47,453 bases of DNA from HGM04593 sp045654885 (GTDB lineage Bacteria > Bacteroidota > Bacteroidia > Bacteroidales > Bacteroidaceae), in assembly GCA_045654885.1 (NCBI GenBank), contig JAZOOF010000048.1, positions 1 to 47,453 on the forward strand, written 5' to 3'. The notes beneath the pieces are model-generated. The model was not told the origin of the DNA, did not search any database, and saw only the letters and a program-made list of their open reading frames with translations. This document shows, one piece after another, positions 23,453-33,074 of the stretch (within the stretch, counting starts at the first letter, position 1; the number at the start of each line of letters is the position of its first letter). The position numbers and the translations under genes are program-made.

Positions 23453-25807
23453 ATGGCTATACAACAAGCAATTGAATCTATTAAACTTAAAAGAGAGCAA
23501 GAATTCCTGCCTAAAATCGCAAAGAGGATTCTGCATCTTGAGAAGCTTGAGAAACAAGTGGAAAGTTTAGACAGTCTTATGACTGTCATCAAATCGCAGT
23601 GTGAAGCAAAGCAGGGGCCTTACTATGCCATGCTTGTGAATGATGCCGGAATGGAGATGCGTTTGCATCAGGTATCGACAGAGGAGGTGAAGCGTCTGCT
23701 AAAAGAAACAAGACGTGAATTGGAACGCCTGAAAAAGCGCTTTTCGCGTAAAAGCATTTCGCTTCAGGTCTTTGGAATGGCCGGCAGTGGCAAAAGTACA
23801 TTTATTCAAAGCGTGACAGGATTATCAAATGATGTCGTTCTGGCAAGTGAGGGGGGGCATTGTACCGGTGTGTCATCATTCATATATAATTCTGATCATT
23901 TTGAAACACGAGTATATCTTTATACTAGAGCTGAATTACTGGAAATCTTCAATAAAAGCCTTCAAAAATTAGAGGACAACTTCAAGGCTCCAACTAAATT
24001 ATTGTCCGATTTCAGTGCAATAAAAACATTTAAACTATCTGAAGTAGGCTTGCCAGAAACCATGGAGGGGCGTATGGCGGTACTCAAATATGTTGTTAAC
24101 TATGAATTAATCAACAATCTACTATCTGGTTGTGATGCAGAAGGACAACAATTGAATGGCTTGCATCAAGATATAGATGGACGTTACTACCTTACCATTA
24201 CAAATCCTGCAGATGTGCAAAAATGGGTTGCTCAACATAATGGCCATCACAAAAGTGATACTGATTATGTCGCATATCTGAACTATCTGGCAGTTGACCA
24301 TGTAGATATTTATCAGAAGTTCAATTATGCTGATGCTGGGGATATTGTCTTGATGGATAATGTTGGATTAGGTGATGCTGCAAGTGATGTGTCTACAGAA
24401 GAGCATATGTATCAAGCTATTGCAGATAATAGCGATGCAGTGATTTTGCTTTATCAGCCAAAACCAAATTCTGGTTGGCGCGGTGAGGAGGATAGTATTA
24501 ATTCACGTTTGAATAACATTCGTTTTAAGGATGTTTATCATGGAGAAGAACGTATGGATGTAAACGAATTATATTTTCTCCTTAATGAAAGAACTACTGC
24601 TGGATTTGACAATTCAAAAGATTGTCCAGAGGTTATAAAGACATATCAGGCACAGCCATATGAAAGAAAAGAGACCATACTTGTGGCCAATGCTTCAAGT
24701 ACGGCCAGTGTAAGGGATTGCGCGGTAGAGCCAATTCTCGTTCAGCTGACAAATAACCTTGAAACGATAGATGCACGAAAGGTTGAAAATGCCAATGCAT
24801 TGGGCCTGCAGTTATATTTGGCATTCCAAGAGTTGTCAAAGTCGGTATCGATGGTCATCTCAGGCAGTATGAAGCAAGGCTCGAATGAGTTGAAACGTTT
24901 CCGTCACTTATATCAGACCGGTCTTACTTATAGCAATGAACTCAAGATTCTAGACAATCTTTATGCCGAAAGTAAGGAAAAAGAGTGTCCCGAAGTTAAG
25001 AAGAGTATTGAGGATGTCATTGTGAGACTGACTGAGCTGGTGAGCAGGCCCGAAGAGATTCTTATAGATGTGGAAAAGGGAAAGGAGGCTACCAATGCTA
25101 TATTCGAGAAGTATGTCAAAGCATTCAGGAATCGTATATATTCTGCTTTTGCAGGAGTAAATACGGGCATCCTAATCCCGTTGCAAGATAAAGTAAAGGA
25201 CTCTCTAATTCAAATTCTTTTTGTAAACGCAAGGTTCGGAATGATTCCGCTCCAAGGATATGCGATTGAAGATGGACCTTCGCAAGCCTGGCTCGAGGTG
25301 TTTATCAATGAAAAAGTTGATAAGGAGGAGTATCCAAGAATGTACGAAATGTTGCATTTCATATTGGATTACAAGTTGAACATTCAGGGCCTTATAGAAT
25401 ACAATGTCGCCAAATGTTTGACTACTATTGATAAACATCACTCTGATTTCAGGGTAATGCAGCCAATAAATGGTGTGTCTGATATTCAGCATGCCAAAAA
25501 AATTTGGAGCGAGATGATTAGCAGGGCTACTGCCATTCAAAACAAGATGAGGGTTTGGCGCGATGACTTTTCTTTGATTCCCAGTCATTCGTTCTATGCC
25601 CGCATCAGCATGTTCCGTGATATGATGGTGGATGATATTGATGTCGAGGATGAACTTTATAACTTCTATTCCGAGAATAGAATGTCTATATGGAGAGATG
25701 AATTTGCTAGAATGTTGCAAGAGGAAGAGGCTTTTGGAAATTGGAATGAGGAAAGCGCTGCTCTCACAAACCTGTGTGTAAAGAATGAGTTCTTAACTAA
25801 ATTTTGA
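23453..25807 (+). CDS. Dynamin-like large GTPase
   Basis: This 784-residue protein opens with coiled coil (about 1-100) and then a GTPase domain: P-loop GMAGSGKST (108-116), a switch-1 candidate GGHCTGVSS and G3 DNVGLGD (near residue 300). Long helical stretches follow (about 450-784), the layout of dynamin-superfamily or GIMAP-like proteins that couple GTP hydrolysis to oligomerisation or membranes. No transmembrane helix. It heads the GTPase cluster, with the next gene starting 6 bp after its stop, so it is cotranscribed with the smaller GTPases. The exact subfamily is not recognised. Confidence 0.75.
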   Translation: MAIQQAIESIKLKREQEFLPKIAKRILHLEKLEKQVESLDSLMTVIKSQCEAKQGPYYAMLVNDAGMEMRLHQVSTEEVKRLLKETRRELERLKKRFSRKSISLQVFGMAGSGKSTFIQSVTGLSNDVVLASEGGHCTGVSSFIYNSDHFETRVYLYTRAELLEIFNKSLQKLEDNFKAPTKLLSDFSAIKTFKLSEVGLPETMEGRMAVLKYVVNYELINNLLSGCDAEGQQLNGLHQDIDGRYYLTITNPADVQKWVAQHNGHHKSDTDYVAYLNYLAVDHVDIYQKFNYADAGDIVLMDNVGLGDAASDVSTEEHMYQAIADNSDAVILLYQPKPNSGWRGEEDSINSRLNNIRFKDVYHGEERMDVNELYFLLNERTTAGFDNSKDCPEVIKTYQAQPYERKETILVANASSTASVRDCAVEPILVQLTNNLETIDARKVENANALGLQLYLAFQELSKSVSMVISGSMKQGSNELKRFRHLYQTGLTYSNELKILDNLYAESKEKECPEVKKSIEDVIVRLTELVSRPEEILIDVEKGKEATNAIFEKYVKAFRNRIYSAFAGVNTGILIPLQDKVKDSLIQILFVNARFGMIPLQGYAIEDGPSQAWLEVFINEKVDKEEYPRMYEMLHFILDYKLNIQGLIEYNVAKCLTTIDKHHSDFRVMQPINGVSDIQHAKKIWSEMISRATAIQNKMRVWRDDFSLIPSHSFYARISMFRDMMVDDIDVEDELYNFYSENRMSIWRDEFARMLQEEEAFGNWNEESAALTNLCVKNEFLTKF

Positions 25808-25813
25808 TGAAGT

Positions 25814-26851
25814 ATGTTTGGTAAAATTGGTGAAAAAATAGGGGATTTCATTTCCAGGAAAAGTGGGGCAGCAAGTGTCCCTACATTGAGCATATGCATG
25901 ATGGGACCACGTTCTGTTGGTAAAACAACTGTGCTGACGTCTATTTTCCACGAATCGCAGTGTCAACTTTGCGATGGGTCTTCAATCTATCTTAAGGCTA
26001 TGGACAGCAATACAAGCATGTTGAATGATTATCATACGATGCTGGTTGATGCAGTAGCAAAGAAAGATGCTTCAAACCTTCCTGCATCCAATACCATATC
26101 TGAGTTTATGTTTGGATTGGGTCTGGCCGGAAGGAATGAATCTGTAAAGTTGCAGATAAGGGATTTCCCAGGTGAGTATCTGACATCGACGATAAAGGAG
26201 GATCGTGATGACATATACAGTTTCATGGCAAGTGCTACGGTTATACTTATTGCTGTTGATACACCGTACTTGATGGAAGAGGACGGAAAGTATAACGAGG
26301 AAAAGAATAAGGTTGCTGTTGTTACCCATTATCTCAAGGATAATGTCGCTGCAATAAAGAATAAGCTTGTTCTTTTTGTTCCGCTGAAGTGTGAACGGTA
26401 TATGCATGACGGCAAGCTGCAGTTGGTATCGGAAAAAACCGTCGAGGCATATAAGGAACTTAAAGAGTTCTTCTCAAAAAATAATATAGCTAGTTTTGTA
26501 ACTCCAATCATAACTCTCGGCGGTATTGAGTTCGACTACATGAAAGATAATACAATGGCTGGCGATGTCGCAAAGATATCTGTATTCCGTTCCTGGGACG
26601 TGAAACCCGAATATAAGCCTTTGTTCTGCCCTCAGCCTCTGTATTATCTGTTGACATATGTTGCCAACTATTATGAATGGGAGAAAAAACAACCGAAAGG
26701 TTTTATTGATAGTTTTATGAGTTCATTCTTCTCATTTATTAAAAACGATGATAAGTTCTATGAAGAGATGAAGAAGCTTACACGTTTTGTAATTTACAAT
26801 AAAAACGGATTCTTGCCTGTGACAACCAACTCAATATTGAAAATCAATTAA
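25814..26851 (+). CDS. P-loop GTPase (paralogue A of three)
   Basis: This 345-residue protein has a short amphipathic N-terminus, then P-loop GPRSVGKT (31-38) and switch-2 DFPGE (117-121). The T/NKxD guanine-specificity motif is not obvious; instead LVLFVPLKCE is conserved with the two paralogues (VVFVPLKCEKW and VIFAPLKCEKW). This shared block marks them as one divergent family resembling the TRAFAC-type double-GTPase (DO-GTPase) families of bacterial conflict systems; the name is tentative. GTP rather than ATP specificity is inferred. Confidence 0.65.
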   Translation: MFGKIGEKIGDFISRKSGAASVPTLSICMMGPRSVGKTTVLTSIFHESQCQLCDGSSIYLKAMDSNTSMLNDYHTMLVDAVAKKDASNLPASNTISEFMFGLGLAGRNESVKLQIRDFPGEYLTSTIKEDRDDIYSFMASATVILIAVDTPYLMEEDGKYNEEKNKVAVVTHYLKDNVAAIKNKLVLFVPLKCERYMHDGKLQLVSEKTVEAYKELKEFFSKNNIASFVTPIITLGGIEFDYMKDNTMAGDVAKISVFRSWDVKPEYKPLFCPQPLYYLLTYVANYYEWEKKQPKGFIDSFMSSFFSFIKNDDKFYEEMKKLTRFVIYNKNGFLPVTTNSILKIN

Positions 26852-26862
26852 ACATATTAAAT

Positions 26863-28065
26863 ATGGCAAAGCCTTTGAAAGTTATAATGATGGGAGGCAG
26901 ACGATGTGGAAAGACATCTGCCTTGGCCAGCCTGTTCGAGCAGATGAAAAACGGACCTGTAAGGGAGTTCTTTACTGTTTCCGATGTTACGGTGCTTGAA
27001 ACAAAAGGTCTTGAAATTCAGGACTCGTTGAATGACAAGACTCTCGAACTTATGAATATGCTTGAAACGCAGAAGGATAGTAGCAATATCTTTCTTGTTG
27101 ACAAGGATCCTACATCATATTTCTGGCTCTATAAACTGCATCTCAAGATACCCGGTACTAAAAAGGAGATGGATATTGAATTCCGTGATTCGGCCGGAGA
27201 GTATTTTGAGTCATCCAACTCACACTCCCAAGAGACGATTGAGTACATAAAGGATTGTGATGTCTTTGTTATTATTGTTGATACTCCATACCTGATGGGA
27301 TGTGTTGAAGAGGACTCAAAGGATTTGTGCACCGAGTCGGTCAATCTTGGTACGAACCGTGTGACGGATATTCAGAACTTTCTTGCAAATATTGAGAACA
27401 ATGATGGCAAGAATGCCAAAATGGTGGTCTTTGTTCCATTGAAGTGTGAGAAATGGGCAAAAGAGCCTAATGGTCTGGAGAGGGTTACCCAACGTGTCAA
27501 GGAGGTATATGCAACTCACATAAAGAATTTGTCTGCATTTGAGAAAATAAATATTTCAATTATTCCAATGCTGACATCTGGCAACATCATGTTTCATGAG
27601 TTCCGTAAGGCATATATCTATAACAGTATAGAGGGGCCTGTACGCTGCTGCAAGATTAGTGGCGACATCATTCGAAAAGAGTTTGGCGAGAATGACATTC
27701 CTGTTCCCGGGGAGACAATCGTTGAAGATCCGGAATCTGTTATCAATGGCACAAATATAATGCGTCCTTATGCATGGTATCAGATAAATCCAAAAGATGG
27801 CAGCTATGCTCCGCTAAACTGCGACCAGCTTCCTTTGCATATATTGCGTTTTATGCTGATGAAATTGATGGATGCAGAGGAGGTCATCAAGCATAAGAGT
27901 TATTTGGGACGCATATATGATTTCTTCCGTGATATAATAAAATCCATCAAAATATTATTTGGAGGCATTGACCCGGAGGAAATGAAAAAAATTATTGCCA
28001 GAATGCAGCGTGAAGGTGTCATTAAGGACAAAGGATACGGTATTGAAATAATCAAAAGATTCTAG
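26863..28065 (+). CDS. P-loop GTPase (paralogue B of three)
   Basis: This 400-residue protein opens with MAKPLKVIMMGGRRCGKTS (P-loop 11-18), almost the same as paralogue C. Switch-2 is DSAGEYF (from Asp109) and the shared PLKCEKW block follows. A C-terminal extension contains amphipathic helices (YDFFRDIIKSIKILFGGI) that may touch membrane. It is immediately followed (2 bp) by its partner protein at 28068. B and C each sit just before a copy of the partner gene, so each GTPase-partner pair was probably duplicated as a unit. Confidence 0.68.
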   Translation: MAKPLKVIMMGGRRCGKTSALASLFEQMKNGPVREFFTVSDVTVLETKGLEIQDSLNDKTLELMNMLETQKDSSNIFLVDKDPTSYFWLYKLHLKIPGTKKEMDIEFRDSAGEYFESSNSHSQETIEYIKDCDVFVIIVDTPYLMGCVEEDSKDLCTESVNLGTNRVTDIQNFLANIENNDGKNAKMVVFVPLKCEKWAKEPNGLERVTQRVKEVYATHIKNLSAFEKINISIIPMLTSGNIMFHEFRKAYIYNSIEGPVRCCKISGDIIRKEFGENDIPVPGETIVEDPESVINGTNIMRPYAWYQINPKDGSYAPLNCDQLPLHILRFMLMKLMDAEEVIKHKSYLGRIYDFFRDIIKSIKILFGGIDPEEMKKIIARMQREGVIKDKGYGIEIIKRF

Positions 28066-28067
28066 TT

Positions 28068-28937
28068 ATGTTGTCATACTATTCGTACTATTCTGTTGGA
28101 GGATACAAGGATTTATATCTTGGCAGTAATGCAGGCAAAGAGAAAGCAACATATTACTTGCCTCTTCTTCCAGTTTTAGAAGAGCGGGCCAAGAATGATG
28201 CCGAGGCTGCCCGGCAAGCAGCAGAACTGAAACAGCTTCCGGCAATAAGCCAGTTGTCTGTTGAGAATGCTTACGGATTGCCAAACGCTGCAAAAGTGCT
28301 TTTTTCGCATGCCGGGTACAAACTTATTTATAAGCATCTGGAGGGAGATAAGTATGCTTTGGCGCTGCGTGACATTCCAAACCGTTCAAAAGATGAAACA
28401 GGACGTTCTATCCCATTTTTGTTTGTTATAATGGGCGATTCTGCAGCTGATGTCAAGAAACTCGATATCCTGGCCGCTTATATGGCAAGTAACATCCGCT
28501 CTGTTGAGGCGCAGATAGCACAGTGCTTGTATATGGATTTCGAATGCAATGGATTACGTTTTGACCTTGCCGGCTTCAATGCATGGATTTCGGGAATTAT
28601 AAGCAAGAATCCATCTGCAACTCTAGTCGGCATAAATGATGTCATTAAAGTGCATGCTAGCCATAATAGGGTAGCGTTGCTGCTGTTGCCAGGTGGAATA
28701 ACTTTGCAAAAAGCTGTTACAGAACAAAGAATAAATACAGAGAATATCGTATCCATGAAAGTGTCTGACGTTATTTCAAAGGATGAACCGGAGAAACTGG
28801 TTGAACAACTGATGATGGTCGTGGACGAACTGAAAGCAGAGCGAAAGAAAAATGACTTGATGAAGAAATGCGCTGTAGCGTCGGGAGTTGGAGGAGTGAT
28901 TCTGGGAGCGATTATTGCAGGCATGGCAAGTAAATAA
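28068..28937 (+). CDS. GTPase-partner protein 1 with C-terminal membrane anchor
   Basis: This 289-residue protein begins MLSYYSYYSVGGYKDLYLGS and aligns with the 310-residue protein at 30231 across the first 220 residues (shared YYLPLL, SHAGYKLIYK/SHSGYKLLYK, DIPxxK, MGDS/CGDS). A glycine-rich hydrophobic C-terminus (VASGVGGVILGAIIAGMA) is a probable tail anchor; the second copy lacks it and has a coiled coil. Its position after each GTPase suggests a cognate regulator or effector, such as a GAP1-type GTPase-associated protein. I could not match it to a family with certainty. Confidence 0.6.
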   Translation: MLSYYSYYSVGGYKDLYLGSNAGKEKATYYLPLLPVLEERAKNDAEAARQAAELKQLPAISQLSVENAYGLPNAAKVLFSHAGYKLIYKHLEGDKYALALRDIPNRSKDETGRSIPFLFVIMGDSAADVKKLDILAAYMASNIRSVEAQIAQCLYMDFECNGLRFDLAGFNAWISGIISKNPSATLVGINDVIKVHASHNRVALLLLPGGITLQKAVTEQRINTENIVSMKVSDVISKDEPEKLVEQLMMVVDELKAERKKNDLMKKCAVASGVGGVILGAIIAGMASK

Positions 28938-28946
28938 AAGAAGATT

Positions 28947-30221
28947 ATGGCAGATGTGTTAAAGGTCCTAATGATGGGTGGGCAAAGAGCCGGTAAGACC
29001 TCGGTACTTGCAGGCCTGCTTGCAACAATGACCAATGGGCCTGTCAAGGATGTTGTAGAGGTGAACAATACAACTACATCCAGCGAGGCCAGTCAAAAAT
29101 TGACAAAAAGCATCGAGACGCTTAAATGGCATCTTTTGACGTCAATGGGCAAGACATTTCTTATTGACGATGGAAAGACTTTCGCATTCGATGACTATAC
29201 ATTGCAGTTCAGCATTCCTAATACAGACAGCAGAATGGATATTGTCTTTACGGATGCGAATGGCGAGTTTTTTGATATGGGCAGGCTGCATGATACTGAT
29301 ATTCGTGAGAAAGTCCGTGAGTATGATGTATTTGTTGTTGCAATTGATACTCCATTCCTCATGGAAGCTGTAAACCCAGGGAATAAATTTTGCACCGAGG
29401 CCATAAACAACTCATACAACCACATAAATGATATATACACATTCCTTACCGAACTGGACGATAAGGATGGGGCTGATGCAAAATTGGTTATTTTTGCACC
29501 ATTGAAGTGTGAGAAATGGGTCAAGGAAGGCCGGGTAGATGAGGTTGTATCGCGTGTCAAGCAGGTATATTCAACAACCATACACGCCCTTTCCAAGTAC
29601 CGGAACATTGAGATTGACATAATGCCGATACAAACGGTAGGTAACATTGTCTTCAGTGAACAGACTAAAGCACTGACCTGCATGGTTGACGAAACAGTAA
29701 GGCCTTGTGCTGTCATAAATAACAAGAAGCAAGTGAGGTTTGGAAATGGTGATGTTGAAGACCTGGATTTGTCGCGCCACAGAATACAAGAAGATGGAAG
29801 TGCAGTGATACGCGAGGGCTCTTCGCTTATGAAACCGAATTCCTGGTTCACAACGGTTGGGAAAGAATACCAGCCCCATAATTGCGATCAGCTGGCATAC
29901 TACATTCTACAATTCTACCTGGCAAAGGTTATGTTTGCCAAAAAGGTAGAAGAACTGGAACAAAATAAAAAACGGTGGAAATGGCGTAAGTGGCTGGCTG
30001 TTGTCTTGTCCTATGGCATGGGTGGCCTTTTAGGCTTTAATTGGCTAATTGCTGCTGTGATTGCTTACTTTTCTTCAAAATACCTTGAAAAGAAGTTTGG
30101 AACCATTACCTTGGAAGAGATGCTGGCTTTAACCAAGAAACTGCAAATGGGTGGATATATAAAGAAAAACACAGACGGCATAGAGACAATTAAAGAGTCT
30201 AAACTGTATGTTTTTAAATAG
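28947..30221 (+). CDS. P-loop GTPase with C-terminal membrane hairpin (paralogue C of three)
   Basis: This 424-residue protein begins MADVLKVLMMGGQRAGKTS (P-loop 11-18). Switch-2 is DANGEFF, where Asn replaces the usual small residue in DxxG. A PLKCEKW block follows, and the C-terminal region (about 350-385) is hydrophobic with a central Gly (LAVVLSYGMGGLLGFNWLIA), a likely hairpin in the inner membrane. Its closest relative is paralogue B; the two share the same start and length class. It is followed by partner protein 2. Confidence 0.68.
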   Translation: MADVLKVLMMGGQRAGKTSVLAGLLATMTNGPVKDVVEVNNTTTSSEASQKLTKSIETLKWHLLTSMGKTFLIDDGKTFAFDDYTLQFSIPNTDSRMDIVFTDANGEFFDMGRLHDTDIREKVREYDVFVVAIDTPFLMEAVNPGNKFCTEAINNSYNHINDIYTFLTELDDKDGADAKLVIFAPLKCEKWVKEGRVDEVVSRVKQVYSTTIHALSKYRNIEIDIMPIQTVGNIVFSEQTKALTCMVDETVRPCAVINNKKQVRFGNGDVEDLDLSRHRIQEDGSAVIREGSSLMKPNSWFTTVGKEYQPHNCDQLAYYILQFYLAKVMFAKKVEELEQNKKRWKWRKWLAVVLSYGMGGLLGFNWLIAAVIAYFSSKYLEKKFGTITLEEMLALTKKLQMGGYIKKNTDGIETIKESKLYVFK

Positions 30222-30230
30222 TTTATTGAC

Positions 30231-31163
30231 ATGATAAAATTTTACGCATATTATAATCATGGTGGATACAAGGATTTCTATTTAGGCTCACAGGCAGAAG
30301 AGACTGTGTTTAAATATTACCTTCCACTGTTGAACGTGCATGAGAGTGTATTGGAGAATAATTATGATGAGGAATTGATGAGATGCGTAGAGCGTCAGAA
30401 GCAGCTTCCCAAACTGATACAGCTGTCCGAACAGACTATTGAATACAATTACCCGTCTTGGGCTAGAAAAATGATGTCTCATTCAGGGTATAAGCTGCTA
30501 TATAAGTGTTTGGGCCATCATGCGATATTGGCCGTAAGGGATATACCTGGCAAGAAAGATGCATACGGCCGTCAGACACCATTCAATGTCATGATGTGTG
30601 GTGACAGTGTGGAGGATATTGAAAATTTGGATTCTATTGCCGAATATATCAGATGCAATATGTCTGTCTTTGAAGAAAAAATTTGTTCTTTCTTCGAGAA
30701 TGATTTTGTAGAAAACGGTTTGAAGTTCAGCCATGCGGCTTTTATTGCATATGTAAGTGAAATAATATCTGAAAAATTGTCATTGGATATAGATGATGCA
30801 TTGAAGTTGCCAATACGTATGTTGATAATTCCTTTATATGCAACTATTGATAATGCATTGCGTGAGCAGGGGATTGCAAAAAAGGAGCTTATGCTATGTT
30901 ATAATATTGACGGGGTAATGCTGTGCAAGGCGAAATCAGTACATGAACCCCCAAGTGCTGATGGCGGGAAAACAGATAGCTGGGAGTGGAAGGAAGATTC
31001 TTCTGCGTCCCAAAGAAATGATTGTACTGATATTCCTTCCCTGCATGCAATGCTTAGGATCCCCAAGATTGATGAACTAAAGAAATTGCATGAGGAGATA
31101 ACAAAGTTATGGAATTATGTTCATGAATTGGAAAATAGAATCGAGGAACTTGAAAAACATTAA
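30231..31163 (+). CDS. GTPase-partner protein 2 with coiled-coil tail
   Basis: This 310-residue soluble protein is a paralogue of the gene at 28068 over its N-terminal 220 residues (YYNHGGYKDFYLGS). It differs by ending in a charged coiled coil (IDELKKLHEEITKLW then YVHELENRIEELEKH) instead of a membrane anchor. One copy is therefore membrane-bound and the other free or oligomeric. The M48-like peptidase gene starts 5 bp after its stop. Confidence 0.6.
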   Translation: MIKFYAYYNHGGYKDFYLGSQAEETVFKYYLPLLNVHESVLENNYDEELMRCVERQKQLPKLIQLSEQTIEYNYPSWARKMMSHSGYKLLYKCLGHHAILAVRDIPGKKDAYGRQTPFNVMMCGDSVEDIENLDSIAEYIRCNMSVFEEKICSFFENDFVENGLKFSHAAFIAYVSEIISEKLSLDIDDALKLPIRMLIIPLYATIDNALREQGIAKKELMLCYNIDGVMLCKAKSVHEPPSADGGKTDSWEWKEDSSASQRNDCTDIPSLHAMLRIPKIDELKKLHEEITKLWNYVHELENRIEELEKH

Positions 31164-31168
31164 TAGTT

Positions 31169-32062
31169 ATGAACCAGAAGAAAATCTTATTTGGTCTAGA
31201 ATCAAAATCATACGAGCATGATTTTGATAAAGCGGCATTAAAGGCAATGAAGGTAATGCCAGGGTTTGATACCGTAGTGAACTTTTTTTTGAACTGGACT
31301 TTTATAAAGTGGCATGTCATTGAACTGCAAGGAAGTAACTTTCTGGTAACAAGAGAGTCTTGCCCTGAACTGTACGACATCATACATGATGTTGCTGATA
31401 CTCTTGATGTAAGGCCACTGCCGCGTTTATATACACAGTGGGGATATAATGTCAATGGCTACACAACCGGTTACAAAGAGGATACTCTTTTGGTGCTGAA
31501 TAGTGGAACGGTAGACCTTTTGGATGAGGATGAACTGCGTTTTGTTGCCGGTCATGAAATGGGGCATATAAAGAGCAATCATGTCATATACCACACTATG
31601 GGAGAACTGTTCAATAATGCTATTGGACAAATACCGGTAGTAAGTTCCTTGACAACACCCATATACTATGCGTTAATGTATTGGATTCGAATGTCCGAGT
31701 TCACCGCCGACAGGGCAGGGTTACTTGCGTGCCAGAATATTGATGCCGCAATCAGTGCAATAATCAAGATGTCGGGCCTGCCTATCAAGTATTTTGATAA
31801 AATGGATAAGGATGCCTTCATAAAGCAGGCAAAGGAGTTTAAAGAGTCGTTCAGTGGCTTGACGGACAAGGCAATAAAGACTTTTACAATAGCAGGCAGT
31901 TCACATCCCTGGACTGTGCTTCGCGCTGCAGAATTGATTACTTGGTATAATTCAGAAGACTACAGGAACATTGTCAATGCCGAAACGTCTAGAGTATGCA
32001 GTTCCTGTGGCATGCAAATTCCTGTAAATGCCACAAAATGTCCATATTGTGGTGACAAGTAA
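31169..32062 (+). CDS. M48-like zinc metallopeptidase with C-terminal zinc ribbon
   Basis: This 297-residue protein carries the HExxH motif at 129-133 (GHEMGH) and, 44 residues on, Glu177 in SEFTADR, the M48 third zinc ligand. M48 peptidases cleave membrane or secreted proteins and peptides, as do HtpX and Ste24. No signal peptide; a weak hydrophobic stretch lies near 155-172. Residues 273-295 form a zinc ribbon (CSSCGMQIPVNATKCPYCG) that could bind substrate. A second copy follows. In this cluster it is a candidate for leader removal from the peptide at 32885, which is inference. Confidence 0.82.
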   Translation: MNQKKILFGLESKSYEHDFDKAALKAMKVMPGFDTVVNFFLNWTFIKWHVIELQGSNFLVTRESCPELYDIIHDVADTLDVRPLPRLYTQWGYNVNGYTTGYKEDTLLVLNSGTVDLLDEDELRFVAGHEMGHIKSNHVIYHTMGELFNNAIGQIPVVSSLTTPIYYALMYWIRMSEFTADRAGLLACQNIDAAISAIIKMSGLPIKYFDKMDKDAFIKQAKEFKESFSGLTDKAIKTFTIAGSSHPWTVLRAAELITWYNSEDYRNIVNAETSRVCSSCGMQIPVNATKCPYCGDK

Positions 32063-32090
32063 ATATGAAAATAAGATATTCTAAGCCGAT

Positions 32091-32888
32091 ATGTGTTTCG
32101 ATAATATTGAGTATCCTGAAGATAGGGCACTGAGAAATAAACTCGATGCCATCCCTAAATTCAAAAGCTTTATGATGAATACCATCTGTGCTTTGCGTGA
32201 GAAGTATATAGCAATAGAATTTGTGGGAAATGGAGTCCATGTGACAGACTCGTCTCTTCCGGAATTGCATCAATTGTTACTCTCTGTATGCAACAGGCTT
32301 GGCATCAAGGATATCCCCGATTTTTCATTGATGTGGGGATATTACATAACCGCAGCAACCGAAGGTGCAAGCAAACCTCACATAACAGCGATGAGCGGTG
32401 CCGTAGATGTGTTGACAGACGAGGAACTTGCTTTTATGCTTGGACATGAAATAGGTCATCAGGTATGCGGTCACAAACCATACCATATGTTCCTGGAATC
32501 AATGTATATGCCACTGATAAACTCTGTTCCCGGTGGCGAAATATGGATAAGCCTGGTGCGTTCGACGTTGCTTAATTGGTACCGTGTCTCGGATTATACA
32601 GCAGACAGAATTGGGCTTCTGGCTTGTGGGGATATAAATGTTGCATTGCGTACTATGATTAAAATGTCCGGTATCCCTAAAAAATACTATAGCTCGATAA
32701 ATGTGGATAGTTTCATTAAGCAGGCTATGGAGTTTGATACGTTGTTCTCAGGGGCAACCGGCACCATGATTGATTATGTATCAATAAACTCGGCCTTTAG
32801 CCCATGGCTAGTTGTCCGTGCTGCAAAACTTTATGAGTGGTACAAGAGCAATGAATATATGGAAATTGTTAATCAAATGAAAATATGA
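32091..32888 (+). CDS. M48-like metallopeptidase, Glu-to-Asp third ligand
   Basis: This 265-residue paralogue of the preceding peptidase has GHEIGH (119-123) intact, but the third metal ligand region reads SDYTADR, with Asp168 in place of Glu177. Asp may still bind zinc, but the change could alter activity. It lacks the C-terminal zinc ribbon. The ends of the two proteins are otherwise parallel. Its stop codon overlaps the ATG of the small peptide gene by ATGA, so the two are translationally coupled, a reason to think they act together. Confidence 0.78.
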   Translation: MCFDNIEYPEDRALRNKLDAIPKFKSFMMNTICALREKYIAIEFVGNGVHVTDSSLPELHQLLLSVCNRLGIKDIPDFSLMWGYYITAATEGASKPHITAMSGAVDVLTDEELAFMLGHEIGHQVCGHKPYHMFLESMYMPLINSVPGGEIWISLVRSTLLNWYRVSDYTADRIGLLACGDINVALRTMIKMSGIPKKYYSSINVDSFIKQAMEFDTLFSGATGTMIDYVSINSAFSPWLVVRAAKLYEWYKSNEYMEIVNQMKI

Positions 32889-33067
32889 TACCAGTTATTT
32901 CCGATAAAATAAACGTTCGTCCTGTTCCAGGAGAGGTTATGGCATCTCTGAATAGAAATGTAATAGGAGACCGCCATCAGACAAAGAATATAAAGACTCT
33001 GGGACTGGCAGCCTGTCAAGGGTTGTGCATAACCTATCATTTGCATTCCAAGGCATTCTGTAAGTAA
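32885..33067 (+). CDS. Candidate RiPP precursor peptide
   Basis: A 60-residue gene coupled by a 4-bp ATGA overlap to the M48-like gene and 7 bp ahead of a radical SAM maturase. The N-terminal two thirds (MIPVISDKINVRPVPGEVMA on) are polar/hydrophilic and leader-like. The C-terminal third is Cys-containing: Cys44 and Cys48 in AACQGLC, then Cys59 in AFCK at the end. These positions suit thioether (sactipeptide-like) or other radical SAM crosslinks. I do not recognise the family, so a RiPP role rests on neighbours and composition. A spurious ORF is possible but less likely given the ATGA coupling. Confidence 0.65.
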   Translation: MIPVISDKINVRPVPGEVMASLNRNVIGDRHQTKNIKTLGLAACQGLCITYHLHSKAFCK

Positions 33068-33074
33068 TATACAA

